A stretch of 64,000 nucleotides of DNA from Epiperipatus broadwayi (taxonomy: Eukaryota > Onychophora > Udeonychophora > Euonychophora > Peripatidae), in assembly GCA_028023455.1 (NCBI GenBank), contig JAQFVV010006275.1, positions 1,493,279-1,557,278 on the forward strand, in the 5' to 3' direction. This document shows positions 1-13,856 of this stretch, in pieces. The position numbers were made by a program, and so were the translations under genes. Under the pieces are notes generated by a model that was not told the origin of the DNA, searched no databases, and worked only from the letters and a program-made list of their open reading frames with translations. The first letter of the stretch is position 1. The number at the start of each line of letters is the position of its first letter.

Positions 1-2090
1 AAAGAATCCAATAAAATAAAAGCCCATTATTTATGGAAATATTATACTTACATTACAAGATGTGATATAAAATATTGCAAAAAAAAAAAAAAGTTTTCAA
101 TTTTGACAAAACAAGATGTAATATGTTTTTTTAATATTCTATTGAACATTTGAAAATTTTTATTTGAATTCGAGACATTCTTCAGACAAAATGCCTCATA
201 GAGTTTATATTTTGTGTTCATTACCATTACTTTACATGATTGTGAGCCATAATGTTTTAAGTGCTTCTAATTTAGGTGTAAAAGTATCAACATGCAATAT
301 TTGACAATATAAAAAATAAAATTTTGTTCAACTTTCTGAATTTGGGTTGATGTAATTGCTATTCCTAGTAAAAAAATCATTTCTAATAAATATTAGTCTT
401 TTTTTTTTTTGAAAACATTTCAAAATCATTTCATTAATTCAATAAATAAGTAGATGGATTTATACATTATTTTAAACAATCCTCTTATTCATCTAGTCCA
501 GAAATACAAAAAAACTGCTGGAATAAAAATAAACAATTCTTTATATAATAATGATGACTAAATCAGAACTTGAATACTGCAGTCAGGCAATCAGATTAGC
601 TTCAGAAAAATCATGTATTACCAACAATTCTTTACCTAGCATGTACCAACAGTTGATATAATAGTTGATATGTAATCACCATAAGCCACTCATAAATAAG
701 TATTACCATTCAACATGAAGAAGAAAAACATATTTTGTAATGATTATACAAACCAATCTGTGTCCTACAATTACATCCATATGCAGAACATGCTGGTTCA
801 TTTTCCATTTATGATATTTTGCAATACTGTTTTTTAAGTTCACCTATAAAAAATTTTTTTTCTTTCTGAAATACTTCAGCATCATGACTAATAGTAGCTC
901 TTTAACACATTCTATTTTCTACCATATCTTCCCAATGGAACAGTCATTTTCTTTAGAATACCTTTAAGATAATTATTATAATGCAAATAGAATCTATCTT
1001 TTCTATGAAAACATGATCAAGTTTATTATTACACACCCTTTTAAGAAGTCTGATTATTACTCATTCATTTTATATATCCAATCCAATGATTGTGTGATTT
1101 TACAACAGTAGACTCTATAGCATCACATCCAACAAGTTCAAGACCATATTGATTGGTTTATGATCTTGCCATTGCAATTTTAAAATTTTACAGGCCATCT
1201 TTAAATTAAACTTTTCTGATGCTTTTATGTTGCATACATAAAATGGCTAAGTCTCACTTCCATATAATAATTAGTAAATAAAATTAAAAGCATGTGTAGT
1301 GCTTGAAAGAGAAGCTGTAACAAATGCACAAATATTAAAAGCTTAGTCCTTTTGAGGTGGGTTGCCCCATATTCATAGCAATACTGAGCAGTGCAGAACA
1401 GGGAGATAATGGCGATATGCAAAATACATGCAAATTATTTAGATAGTTCAGCATTTGGAGATGTCGAAGCAGGTGTCATGTCTATTGATAGAGTTATTGT
1501 TACCATTAATGAAGTACGCCTCCCTAATTTTCCATTTGATATCATTTTTCTTAATGCAAACTATCTTGGGGTTAGAAGGTTCAAATATATGGCTGGACTT
1601 CTTAGAGTGTAGGTAAAATAATAACTGTTTATACAGGTAATTTAGTTATTTCTCTGCAATGAAAAGTTTTGTTTTTTAACTTGTTAAAAGCAGCAACAGC
1701 AGATTAGAATCTGTTATGCATTTCAACATCCAAATACACCTTTCTAGTTATTAAACTACCAGTATATTTAAATTGGTTTACACTTTCAATTTACTAACCA
1801 TTCAGACAGAAAGTTGCTGAGAATTTTTTTCTTTCACTGGCTGATAAGGAATTTGAGTTTTTTTAACAGGCCAAGTCTTTACATGTTGCATTTAAAACTT
1901 AAATACATTCTGAAGATCATTCATTAAATTTCAAAAACAATACAAGCATCATCATACTATAAATCCAAACTTCAAGAAGATATGTTTTTTAATTTTGCTT
2001 TCAATTGATTCACATTAAAAATTCCACCATCAAACTTGTATTCCACTTCTCACAAGTGTGTCTCAATTAATAGACTCAATGTTGATTCAT
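1..2090. other. AT-rich intergenic DNA, no gene seen
   Basis: Only short open frames occur (for example 1391-1612 on the plus strand, 73 codons, and 1225-1422 on the minus strand, 65 codons). Neither shows a recognisable domain, signal peptide or splice context. I see A/T homopolymers and no repeat I can assign. Confidence 0.6.
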
Positions 2091-2094
2091 ATTC

Positions 2095-2400
2095 ACCAAT
2101 TTCATTTAAAAATAAAATGCACTATACTACCTAAAGTAATCATTCAAAGAATTAAAAGACATTGGAGTTGGGCTGGGCATATTGCTAAACAAGATGATAA
2201 TGGTTGGACAACTGAAATCAAACGGGATTCCAAGAGATTATAAAAGACCTAGAAAGAGACCACGTGTGAGATGGATGGTTGGAATAAGGAAGTGTGCTGG
2301 AATGATATGGAAAAGAAAGGCTAGAGATTGAAGAAAATGAATTGAACTTGGAGACACTTTCATCCTGCAGTGAACTGATAATGGTTGAAAATTATGATAA
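2095..2400 (+). mobile_element. 3' end of an RTE-like LINE reverse transcriptase (decayed)
   Basis: This is the C-terminal tail of the endonuclease-reverse transcriptase polyprotein of a non-LTR retrotransposon. The frame starting near 2140 reads WSWAGHIAKQDDNGW, the conserved post-RT 'W-W-AGH-AR-D-RW' signature of this LINE group. After a one-base frame change the text continues with a basic run (RPRKRPRVRWM), then GIRKCAG, an 'ARD' segment, and finally GDTFILQ-stop-TDNG-stop, matching the usual end '..W..LGE.F..QWTDNG'. At least three in-frame stops and one frameshift show it is dead. Only the last 90 or so codons remain, as expected of a 5'-truncated LINE copy. The tail resembles that of the relic at 38.80-38.93 kb. 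Clade assignment beyond RTE-like is uncertain. Confidence 0.8.
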
Positions 2401-5400
2401 TGATCCTAGAGAGTTGCAATGTCTATAAATAATAAAATCACATACACTATAATTCTTGAATGTAAAACTCATATAATTAAGTGCAAACTTTTTCTAAAAA
2501 TTGTTTCTAAAGCACAGGATTTGATCCACAAAAAAATTTCATAAGATTTTCTGAAATATTTTTATATAATTATATTTTATATAAGAAGCAAAATATATAT
2601 ATATATAAAAAAAACATATTGCATGTATAAAATTTTGATTGTTCTAAAAGTCTGTGATAAAATATTAATATATGAAATAATTAAGAGTATATTTTAATAT
2701 GATTTTAAAAATATAAGGTATGACAATTACTGTATTTGGATTAAATTGTGACTTTTGGTACTGAATAATAGAAGTCCCATTATATTTTATAATGTGAAGG
2801 AATTCATTGCCAATAAGTCTATAATGATTAATATTATTGTGATGTTTTGTCACTTTAAAAAATAAATAAATTGATAATCAAATTGTATCTAAATTAGTTT
2901 AGTCGTCTTTTTCTCTCTCTGCAAATTTCATTAATATTTTATTAATATTGTGAATTTTATTTTAAAAAATATCACATTTTGATCGTTCATATTTCTATGA
3001 ACAACTTATTCTAAAAATGGAACATATTAACTCAAACATTCCGTCATTTATGACAGACCTGTTTTTTTAATAATAACAACAAAGTCATAATAAATCTTTG
3101 AATTATTTTATTTGCTTATTGGGTAAAAAAAATACACAAAAATAATACAAATATGATTTTTTAAAACTGCATTTTCTCTGGCTCATTATGTATTGCAAAT
3201 CATTCGATATAACCGTCTCCTCCCAAAAACTGAGAACCCATGCTCTAAAGTTTATAAAATGAGCAAATGAAAGCAAACCAAGTTTCAATTATCGTATTTA
3301 CTTTGTTAAACAGAAAAAATATATAAATAACACTTTTGACTTTCCTTTTTATTGTACATTTACTTTCCCGAACTTTTTAAAATAAGGTTTTACTTTTTAA
3401 AGAAATTTCAAATTTTTGCCTTCATCAAATTTCAATATTTATAAAAGACAAACAAATATTGTATATAATAAAGACTCTAAAATAATAAATACAATTTTTA
3501 ACTTCAAGAAAATTTCAACTATTAATATTTTATATCAATAGTGGCTGTAATGCTAAACGAGATATATAAAACAACCCAAAAAATGGAAATACTACATAAT
3601 ATATTAAACATGCTATATATTAATGAGAGCATCATGTCTTTTTTTACATTAGTTCTTAAGTTATAACAAGCATATAATGCATCTATTTCTTAAATAATAA
3701 AGTTAAAAAAAAAAATGTGCGAAAAAGAAGCAAGTTCTCCAACAAGTTATAAATTACTTCAGAGACAACCGGACTTTTAATTTTAATAAAGTTTTTTGAT
3801 ATTTGAGATTCACTCTAGACAGCAACATATTTGAAATGTCATCTTCTAATTAGAAATAGGATGACTGTCTTTAACTGGATTTTTCAAATCTAATTTTAAA
3901 CACAGATTTTTAATTATTTCCAAGAAACTTTTAAAAAAAAAAAAAGGGGAGGGGGGATAGTAAAAAAAATACTATAACTTTTAAAAGGGAGAGCTTTTTT
4001 TTTTACTTCATTAAAGATTATATAGAAAACTTAAGGGGGGACATATGTTTAAAAATAAAACGATTTTACTTAAATGTTGTTACAAAATGTGTAATATGTA
4101 CATTATAAACTTCAGCTTTTTAATAATTAAATTACTCTGTAAAAAGACTCTCAAGTAAGAATTTATAAAATATGCTTCATACTAAGAATTGCAGATTTAG
4201 AAGACTGTTTTGTGAATTATTGTGAATGTTATTTATAATAAAGCATTAATATTCACAACTTCTAAGGGCAATGCAAAAATAAGTTCTATTTTATAGATTG
4301 TTATCATTATCCGAAGCAACTTTAACCCAGAGTGATAGATTATGCATTTGAGGTATTCAAGATAAATGAGATTTGGAGATCTTGTCTAATCTTTTCAAAT
4401 ATTGATATTTAAAAGAATATATAAAACGAAGTATTATTGAAAGTTTATAATTTAAATTATAAATGTAATTAGTGATTTCTAAGTCTTATGATGCTTCTTT
4501 AAATGAATAATTATAGCCAATGTTTATAGTATGGTTATATTCTAATACAAATTGTATTTATATTTTTTGGAGTTGCTTGAAAGAATAATCATCGGTCATA
4601 TCCTTGTATGAGCTAAAACTGTAAAGTTACATTTTTGTTGGTTTGAAGAATTCTGCGTATGCAGGACCCATGATATGCCTTTGCAGAAATCTGCTATAAC
4701 AGTACTCGACAAAGATCATAATAATCCAGACAACATTATTGTTTTATCATCCCAGCTCAAAATAAGTATTTATGAAGAATACTTCTTGTTTTCAAGTATT
4801 CAATTAAAAATTGTCATAAATCATAATTCACTTTTGCTGTTAGCACAGGCCTTTTAAGATTTTTTTTTTTTTTACTATAATATCATTAATAGCCTGCCTG
4901 AATTTAAATGTATTCTTTTTTTTTTTTTAATCCTTCTTTACCATTTTTATCATTTTTTAATTCTATACTTCTTTTGTGGTATTCATGATTTTGGTTTCAT
5001 TTTTAAATTCAGAACGTACATTTCATAATCATATGGCAAAATAAAAAATATGCCTTATTAAAACCTTTTTTTTTTTAAGAATGAAAATATATTTCTTTGA
5101 AATTAAACCTTTTAAATGCACTCCCAAGCTCTTTTAATTATTTTTTCCATTTTACTTTTTTTTAAAACTCAAGTATGTGTAATTTATTGGGCTGAGCAGG
5201 TTGTTCTTACAATACATATTTTAAAATGATAACATCGGAGATTTTTACTGTTACAGTAATTATGTTGGTGAAAAGCTTTATTCGTGAAGGAAGATTGGAT
5301 TAACAAGGCAACGGAATACAAACAATAACACTTGATAATCATCAGCATTAGTTTATTACCTTTAGTCATCCTTGTGAAAAAGCTATATCTGAAACCTTAA

Positions 5401-8400
5401 TGAGCCTTATTATTAAGATGTATGACTATTACACAACATTAAAAAAAAATAGACATTAAAAATTTAAAACCTTTCCAGAATTTGGATGTTGTTTGGCATA
5501 ATTTATCCAAATTAGGGTAAAATTTTGATTATTTTTTTTGGATTTTTTTTTCCTTAGGTAAAACATTGCTTATATGTCTGCATTGCTGAACATAGTATTT
5601 ATTTTACAAGCAAAATTATCTTGGAGTTGTCTTCTGAAGATTAATAGGAGTAAAACACTGACATTCCATCTTTGAATTTTTCTTTAAGGCAGAATCAAAT
5701 TAAGCTTAAAATATTATTATTTACTTAAATAACAAAATATTTCACATTTTTGATATTTTAGTTTTTGCTTTCTGTTTGGTTTTAATATAGACATTTAGCA
5801 AAGGAAAGTATTAATACAACACATTTTAAACATATTTCCTTGCAGCAATTAATGTTTTAAAAAAAGAGTACTGAACTTAATGAGAAGTAATTCCCTAGCA
5901 TATAAAATAAAGAAATGGCATTGAAACCTAACTATACTGTTTCAGTTTAAACATGTACAGTATATCTATTTAACACATGTAAATCCCAATGAGTCATTTA
6001 ATTACATTTAGATATTCTAAATCATTTTAAACATGCAGACTATGAAAATGTACTTTTAGGCTGCATACTGTTTCTGGGCCACTACTTACATGCTGCTTGA
6101 TCTAAGAAACATTTATGTTTTCCATTGATGTTATCATGTCTTGCAACAATTATTTTAATTTTATTAAAATTTATTTTTAAGCTTTTCTTCAACTCTCTAA
6201 ATGTAGTTCACAAATTTAAAAGTGTAAGCCACCTAATGATGTTGCAAAAATAACATCATATGCAATTCTAAGGATTATTACAAACATTTTTAATGAGTGA
6301 TGCCCAAGAACAAAAATGGCTTGGGATACATTTGCAAATAAATTACATAATTCATTTACTAACTTTACATCTTTGTTAAATAAATTCAGAAAATAAACAA
6401 ATTAATGAGATATAAATATTAATTCTTATTAAGCGCAATGTCAGCACGTAATACTTATATAAAGCTAAAGCTTTAGTATATGCGCCTTGAGTGCTTAATT
6501 TTAGCAAGAGAGACCTGTATGTTGTTAACTGATTTTTATAACATCAGATTTAATATGGGAAGTTCCTATATGTAGAAAGTCATCAAGATGTTGATCTGTT
6601 GTATATAATTGAATTTTTTATTTCATAATGTTTTTTGTAAAGATATGTATGCTATTCATGAGGGGTCAATGAATATTAGATGGCAATGTTATCTAAATCT
6701 ATAATAAATCTTCTGGTCATTGAATGTAAGACATTTGAAAATCAAGTTGACTTGAGTTCAAATTTTTGCAAGTATAAAAGGTCTAAAAAAACAGATCTGG
6801 GGATGTATAACTAATGCTAGGCTTCTTGCTCATGAAAGCCAATAATGAATGGTGTTACTATCTAGTGATCATTGATTATTCATGCTAATAATAAATAGCT
6901 CTTAACTAAAATAATGGAGCCAATTACTACTTGTAATGCAAGTGAAAATGTAAGCTGGAGATTTATGTAATGATTTCTTTAATAATTCTATCTTAAACCA
7001 TAGGTGCAGCAAAAGGCCTATTCTATAAACTTTGAGTTACTTTTTTTATTAATTTTATACAATTTTTTTATAAATACATTTTCTGGGGTCCAAATAATAG
7101 TCTGTCTAGGATTACATATTCTCAAATCAAACTCTTGCTAAAAATATATACAGATGCTGTTTCTAAAAGATTGCTAATCATAACCCAAAGCAGATGATTT
7201 ATAATTAATAAATAGATGGATAAATAAATATTACAAACATGTAGGCATATATTTGTCTGTATTATACAATTTTAAACAACTGTTTATTACAATTATTTAT
7301 AATTGTGATAAAAATAATGGCAGTAATAATAAAATTCATTGTCTGATTTAATTTCAGAGCAAGAGTACTTTTCACGGGTTACTCTTATTAAAGAGATTTT
7401 AATAGATATGTTGACATTTAAGAAGATTTAATAATAGCTCAACTATTGATCATTTGACCACTATTTCCCAGAGCAAAATTGATTAAGCAGTTAATTTAGA
7501 TATCACATTTTATTTATAATGATTAGAAAAAATGAATTAATGAAAAATTAATATAAATTATTTGTTTTAGAAATTTATTTTTTCTTATAGTTTGTTAACT
7601 AAAATATACACAGTTTAAATACTTATGCATGAAAATTACACAATTTTATTTCAATATCTTATCCTGTTTTATTCATATTGAAGGAAAACACAAATGAGAA
7701 ACTGAATAACGAAACGTTTAAAGTTTGAATTGTGCAGAATTAAAGTGAAGCTAATGGATAAATAGTTTGGAGATTTTTGTAATTATTACAAGAATTTTGT
7801 TTTTAAATGTTAGGGGTGAACTGGAATTAAATACTGTGCACATTACAGATGGTCTTTTTGAGGATTATTTGATTTAGCAAAAAAAAAAAAAAAGACCTAA
7901 AAATACATTAGCATAAACATTCAATGGGTGGTAATTTTATTTATGATAATATCTTTTATTATTTTCATTAAAAATTTAAGACGTAAATATTGAAAATATT
8001 TATAATATTTTTTTATTATTATTTCTCAGTTGTTATTTAATTTCTTCCTCTGTTATATACGTAAAATTTTTTTTATAAATAATAAATTTAAACGGGTCAG
8101 ATAAACTTTTATAGGCTGAATAAAATCTTTCTGCAAGCTTGATAAAACCCTTGGCCATAGTTTGGGGTATTCTTGATTTAGATTATCACCATTTATCATG
8201 ACACCTGATATTTTCCAGTCTACTCCTTCATAAACTTGGGTAGTCATTAAAAATAATTTTCAATAATTCCACGTAAATCTATTAATGAAATGGTATTTTA
8301 ATATTTTCTTAGTTTCAATCTAAAATACTAATCATAACTATTGTATATACATGGAATCTAAAGTCTTTATAATCTATAAAATTTAAAGACAATAGACATT

Positions 8401-9127
8401 CTTATTTATTATATCTATGCATTTTTTTCTTTATTTCTTGAAATAATCCCATTGAATAAAATCCATCTTTTAAATTCTAATCAGCTTTTTTTAGCTGAAA
8501 ATACAAACTACAACAGCAATTATAATCTGTATAAAAAATTTTTTTCCCTCTTATTTTATGATATATAAGGGTCTTTCTGTAAATATATATGTCTGGTAAA
8601 ATAAAATATTAACTACAATGGTGAATTTTATATCATGTAATTCCAATCTTTTTCTGTAAATGGTGACTAAACATATTCTGATTAAAATCTATATTAGTGT
8701 AAAATATGAACAAAATAAAGCACAAAATCTACTTTACTATCAGATCTGTGGCAAATAATGATATGTCATCTAAAAGTGCAAGAAGAAATATATAGAAAGG
8801 TAATACAATCTACAGGACCTCTAATCAGATGATATGAAAGACATGTTAGATGCTCAATGAAAAAGTAAACAGATGACTTTTGACATGTTCATTTCACAAT
8901 AAAAGTTGTGGGAACTTTTTTTTTTTTGCAAAAGTTTTTGAATAATTGATTAATATTAGGACAAATATTGAAAATAACTATTTATTTGTATTACAAATAA
9001 ATCAATAAAGACTGCTAATCTGAGAAATGTTTTTTTTTTTTTTTTTTGGATGACCCTCATATTAAAAATTTAACTTCCAATTTAAAGAAATATCTCAAAA
9101 TATATAAAATATTTGTATAATATATAT
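2401..9127. other. AT-rich intergenic DNA, no gene seen
   Basis: A 6.7-kb stretch with no recognisable gene or element. Frames of 60-64 codons at 4675-4857 (+), 5184-5369 (-) and 8053-8247 (-) have no domain I recognise. Poly-A/T tracts of 10-17 bases are frequent (e.g. 9031-9047). Confidence 0.55.
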
Positions 9128-11080
9128 CAGTGTTTCTCAACTGATGACATGCTGTGGACCAATAAATTTTTAAATTCTTTTTTATTATGTACCAAATGAA
9201 GTATTGAACAACAATAAAAATAAAAAAAATAGAAGGATGAGTATTTTTTGGTAAAATATAATTATTGTAGTGTTGAACAAATTTAATATATATATATATT
9301 CAAAGAATGGCAAAAAAAAAGCATAGAATAACTGACAAAAAAAATATTATTTAAATAATTTAGCAAAACATAATTATAATTATAAACCAAAAACTAATGC
9401 CACTGTTGTTGATTTTTTTTCAGTAATTAGTTTATCAAGTCATGGAGATATATTTATGACTGCTAATGCAAAACTGAACATATTAATAAACAATTTTTTT
9501 TCTTTTGATTTTATAAGTATTATTGCTGAAAATGTCTACTGGACATAAGTATGTAGTCGAAAATGCTAATAACACTCTTAAGACTTTTTTGTGTAATTCT
9601 GCATATTCAGTTTTAATTTAAACCCCAAATTAAATTATGCTTGTTAAATTCAATAATAATTAATGTATCATCACAACTTAAGTTTATTAATTTTTCCTTT
9701 TCTAAATCAGTTAGGTTATTTTCTTGATCAATAAACTGATTTAAAATCCACATATTGTCTTTCCATATATCTTCTTTCTGTGAATAATATTGTTCAAATG
9801 CACAACAAAATCTTGTTAAATGTTAGTAAACAGTATTTTTTAATTCAATGATATTTACATCAATTTCATTTATCTATTTTGAAAATGAATAAATTGTTTC
9901 ATAGTTTTTTTTGTCTTACACCATAGTTTTAACTTTTTCTTAAATGCCTTTCCTTGCAGGCTTAAATTTAGTTCGTTTATTAATGAAAATATGTCCAGCA
10001 AGTAAATCAGTTTAGCAATCCAATTGTTGTCACAGAAAATACTTCTCAATTCTGAATTTTTTGTTTCTAGAAATGTTTCAACTTCTTTTCTTAATTTGTA
10101 AAGTCTTGTTAATATATTCCGTCTTGAAAATTATCTTACTTCTGCATGGAGTACTAAATTTTTATGTCCAGATCTCATTTCATTGCATAAACTTGAAAAT
10201 AGTCTTGAATTGAGTACGTTGCATTTAATATATTATTTTAACGATTGACTAAGAACATTGTTCAAGTAGGGAAACAATTTTTAGCAGCTAAATATTCATA
10301 ATTTATAAGACAAAGAGTAAAACTCATTTTATCATCCACTAACTACTTCATGATTTTTTTTTTTTTTGCAACTCCTGAATGTTTTCCAGTCATGCTGCTC
10401 CATCAGTTCATAAGCTAATACAATTTTTCCAATTAGGTAAGTTCTTTTCAATGTAATTATCAGTTGCTTTAAATAAATATGAACTAGTTATGTGATTAGG
10501 AAGTTCAACATAACAAAAAAATTCTTTTTTTACATCATTGATTTTGTAATTAATATAACGAATATAACAAAACAGTATGGCTTTATTGGTTATATCTATA
10601 GATTTGTCTATTTGAATTGTGAACAATGAATTGCTTACTTTTTGAATTAATTGATCTTCAACATCAGTCACTAATTCACTAAATCTGCATTGAATATTAT
10701 TGTTAGAAAGTGGCAAAATTTTCATTTTATCTCCAGCAACCATATCTAGGATTTCAGAATACATGTCTATTAAACATGGTTAGCTAAGTTTTTGGCAATA
10801 TTCTAGCAATCCTTAAAGCAACTAAATATGATGCTTTTACAAGAGACTTGTTGACTCAAAGAAATTTTTTAAAAGATGATTTTTGGTTTTTTAATTTGGC
10901 ACTTTTATGTTTAAAAAAACCCAATGGTTATTTTGTAGATTTGACTGATGTATTAATTTTGCTGGCTTCATACATTCATCGGATTAAAATTTCTCTGCAA
11001 ATAACACACAGAGGTCTGGCTAAATTTTCTTCTGACTCAGGCCAAGAAATGAAACCAAATTTTAAATAATCAGGAGTGAA
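9128..11080 (-). pseudogene. hAT transposase relic, ZBED5/SCAND3-like, with right terminus
   Basis: A decayed hAT-superfamily transposase reads on the minus strand from about 11075 down to 9490. In order: a BED-finger remnant (around PLCVICREIL) with its distal His ligand region degraded, and the linker SYLVALRIA. Next is the open segment 10764-10408 (118 codons), with IPLSNNNI-like text and FTIQIDKSIDITN, where the family has the catalytic region 'LQLDESTDVSN'. Then comes NSRLFSSLCNEMRSGHKNL and the alpha-helical block ending in LNELNLSLQG. Last, near 9620-9523, is the dimerisation motif AFSTTYLC. Many stops and frameshifts interrupt it. About 525 codons are spanned, near the usual 570-620. 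The plus strand at 9128 begins CAGTGTTTCTCAACT, a hAT terminal repeat, and marks the 3' end. I did not find the opposite terminus, which may have been lost where the palindromes at 11.2 kb begin. Confidence 0.85.
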
Positions 11081-11236
11081 TTAATGAACAACAGTACATT
11101 TTTATTTTGCCTGAGAGGAATTGTTTTATGAATAAATATTTTCATTAGCATTCAAAGTACTTATACTTGGTTTTTGGAAAAAGTCTGCAATAGTTTTTGG
11201 TGTTTTGTTATTATACATTTTTAAACAGCTAAAATT

Positions 11237-11480
11237 TATCAAAAAAGTAAATATCAATGTCAATCCATTCAGTCTGATAAAAGAAGATATTCTCTTTTAT
11301 CTAATCTCCAACTGTATATACTGTAAATAAACCAATATTGATATCCAAAAAGGCTGAATCTCATTATGGTGATGATCTTAGTTCAATGTCAAGTTATTTA
11401 CAGTATATATATAATTAGAGGTCAAATGAAAGAGGATATCTCTTTTATCAGACTAAATGGATTGACATTGATAAATGAAT
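11237..11480. mobile_element. Small foldback element with 10-bp direct repeats
   Basis: The arms 11250-11335 and 11385-11475 are inverted copies: both read outwards through TCAATGTCAATCCATT and a 'CTGATAAAAGA' block. The direct repeat AGCTAAAATT flanks it at 11227-11236 and 11481-11490. No coding capacity. It abuts the next, much larger palindrome. Confidence 0.7.
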
Positions 11481-11525
11481 AGCTAAAATTATATTTGCAA
11501 CTTATGAGTCTGCTTATGAATAATT

Positions 11526-13016
11526 TATATTAAACTTTTCTATATATTCTCATATACACTCCAATGCAAATTTTATATAATTTTTCCTTCAGTTGACTGT
11601 CCTGCAATCTTCACCAGAGCAACATTTAACGATATAACCATTATTTTATATACATATCTATATACATATTTTTTTACATTATTATTCATAATTACACCTA
11701 ATTTTAATTAATTTTACCTTTGCATCTTTTAATTTATATTTATTATTCACTTATTATTTTTATCTCATTCTATTTTTATTTTTACCTCTAATTTATCTAT
11801 CATTCTACTTTCATTTTTTATATCATTATACATTTCTATTCATTTTTCATTTCCCAATCTCGTTTATTATTTATTATTTCTTTATAATTCTTCTATATCT
11901 TTATTTTATCTTTAAATACATATTTTATTCTTTTATTCCTATCTTTATTTTTACTTTTTATTTTTATTTATTCATTCTACTTCCCTCCTATATAACTTTC
12001 ACTCTTTCTTCTTATGACTACAACTGACTATTTTTTACAAAAAAATTTAGCCTCTTTTTCTTATATTTTTTTAATGTAATTTCCTCTATTACTGTTTTTT
12101 TTTAACTTTTTATCCTATTTTTTTATTTTTTAAAAACTATTTTCATATATAATTTCTTTTATATATACTTTTTATTATTAATAATAATTGTTCTATAAAA
12201 ATAATGTCACCCCTCCCACCCATCTCTATTTAAATTTGGCTTAATCTTCTTAATTAGTATAGATATAGAAAAATAAAAGAGACTATATTAATTAAGAAGA
12301 TTAAAGCCAAATCTAAATAGAGATGGGGGAGTGCATTATTTTTTTAGAAAAATTATTATTAACGATAAAAAGTATATATAAAAATAAAAAGTTAAGAAAA
12401 TTGATAATAAAGGGAATTACATTAAAGGAATATATGAAAAAGAGGCTATTTTTTTAAAAAAAAATAGTCAGTTGCAATTGTAAAAAGAAAGGGTGAAAGC
12501 TGTATAGGAGATAAATAGAATATATAAATAAAAGTAAAATTGCAGGTAGGAATAAAAATAAAATATAAATTATTAATAAAAGAATAAAATATGTATATGA
12601 AGATAAAATAAAGATATAGAAGAATTATAAAGAAATAACAAAAAAAAGTAATAAAAGAAATTGGGAAATGAAAAGTGAAATAGAAATGTATAACGATATA
12701 AAAAATGAAAGTAGAATGATAGATAAATTAGAGGTAAAAATAAAAATAGAATGGGATAAAAATAATAATAAATAAATACTAAGTATAAATTAAAAGATGC
12801 AAAGATTAAAATATGTTATTATGAGTAATAATGTAAAAAATTCGTATATAATATAATGGTTATATGTCTAAATGTTGTAGCTCTGATGAAGACTGCAGGA
12901 CAGTTGAAACAATAAGGAAAATAAAGGAGAAATTATATAAAAAGTGCATTGGATTGTATATGAGGATAGTACATAAAAAAGTTTAATATATGAAGAAAAC
13001 GAAAAGGAGAAGATAA
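11526..13016. mobile_element. 1.5-kb palindromic (foldback) element with hammerhead-like cores
   Basis: Arms of about 740 bp (11526-12262 and 12284-13016) are imperfect inverted copies around a roughly 20-bp centre. Landmarks pair arm to arm: the centre-proximal TTTGGCTTAATCTTC with its complement near 12295-12310, and the outer CATATACACTCCAATGC with its complement near 12943-12962. The left arm is strongly pyrimidine-biased on the plus strand (11690-12180) and the right arm purine-biased, so a transcript would fold into a long A/U-rich hairpin. A hammerhead-like core lies in each arm (12883-12909 + and 11591-11617 -). Near-identical 14-mers, GCTTATGAATAATT at 11512-11525 and GCTTACAAATAATT at 13017-13030 (12/14 match), may be an aged target-site duplication. 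No ORF. Confidence 0.85.
12883..12909 (+). ncRNA. Hammerhead-like ribozyme core in foldback arm (incomplete)
   Basis: CTGATGA is followed by one base, then a 5-bp stem GACTG/CAGTT with loop CAGGA, then GAAA: the exact order of a hammerhead core with stem II. The inverted partner at 11591-11617 (minus strand) has CTGGTGA, GATTG/CAGTC and a damaged GAAA, so the stem survives through wobble changes. I cannot find a stem III plus NUH triplet or a stem I next to it. It is therefore a core-like relic, not a predicted active ribozyme. Confidence 0.45.
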
Positions 13017-13030
13017 GCTTACAAATAATT

Positions 13031-13856
13031 CCAAGTAACAAGTTTGAAAGAGAATTTTCTGTAATATAACTATATTCTTACAGGTTATTTACATGCTGTT
13101 GAAGTTAGTAATGTCTGCGTATGCATATATATATAATATTAAAAATAAACACAATCTCTAAACTTTCTATATGTACTAAGTGGTGAGAACTGTGCCTTTA
13201 CTTTTTAAATCACATAGGCATCAAGAATTCAAGAAATATGATTGCAATGCCAACCAATAACTTATTAATTTTATATTATATATTTATATAGAAAGTAAAT
13301 CAAGTCATTGGATACATCAGTATAAAAGTGTAAGATATACAAGTCTGTTGTATTACTAAATAAAGTGTACTAGTTTACTAGATATTTAAGTAAGTGACTA
13401 CACTGAAAGGAGAATAAATGTTTAATATGAAATCTTTACAATTAAGTGTAATCATCAACATTGAAATTGTAAAATGATAAAATATAAATTGGTAAAATGA
13501 CAGATTCAGTTATCTTAAATTCATTAAAATCTGTTTTTTACCTATGGTTACTTTAGTATAAAAATACAAAAATAAAAATAACATTAGTTCTAGTTTAATA
13601 TGCTATGCTGATGAATTCAAATGATTCTATTTAATATTACATATATATTTATAAACATAAAAAACAGAAGTATATAGATAAATAGAAATAGGAAAAATCT
13701 CAACTATCTAAACAGTTCCATTTTGCTATCATTTCAAATCATATAAGCCAGATTTTTTAAATTGTTGATAATGAATTCTACTAATGAGTTATTGATGTTT
13801 TATAATATTTTTATACAGTGTAATTGTGATTTATTGCACTGTTTGGCTAGAATTAA
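13031..13856. other. AT-rich spacer, nothing assigned
   Basis: No open frame over 60 codons and no repeat I recognise, between two foldback elements. Confidence 0.5.

Noticed and set aside
10848-11069. 73-codon plus-strand open frame
   Set aside because: It is the antisense shadow of the N-terminal part of the hAT transposase relic.
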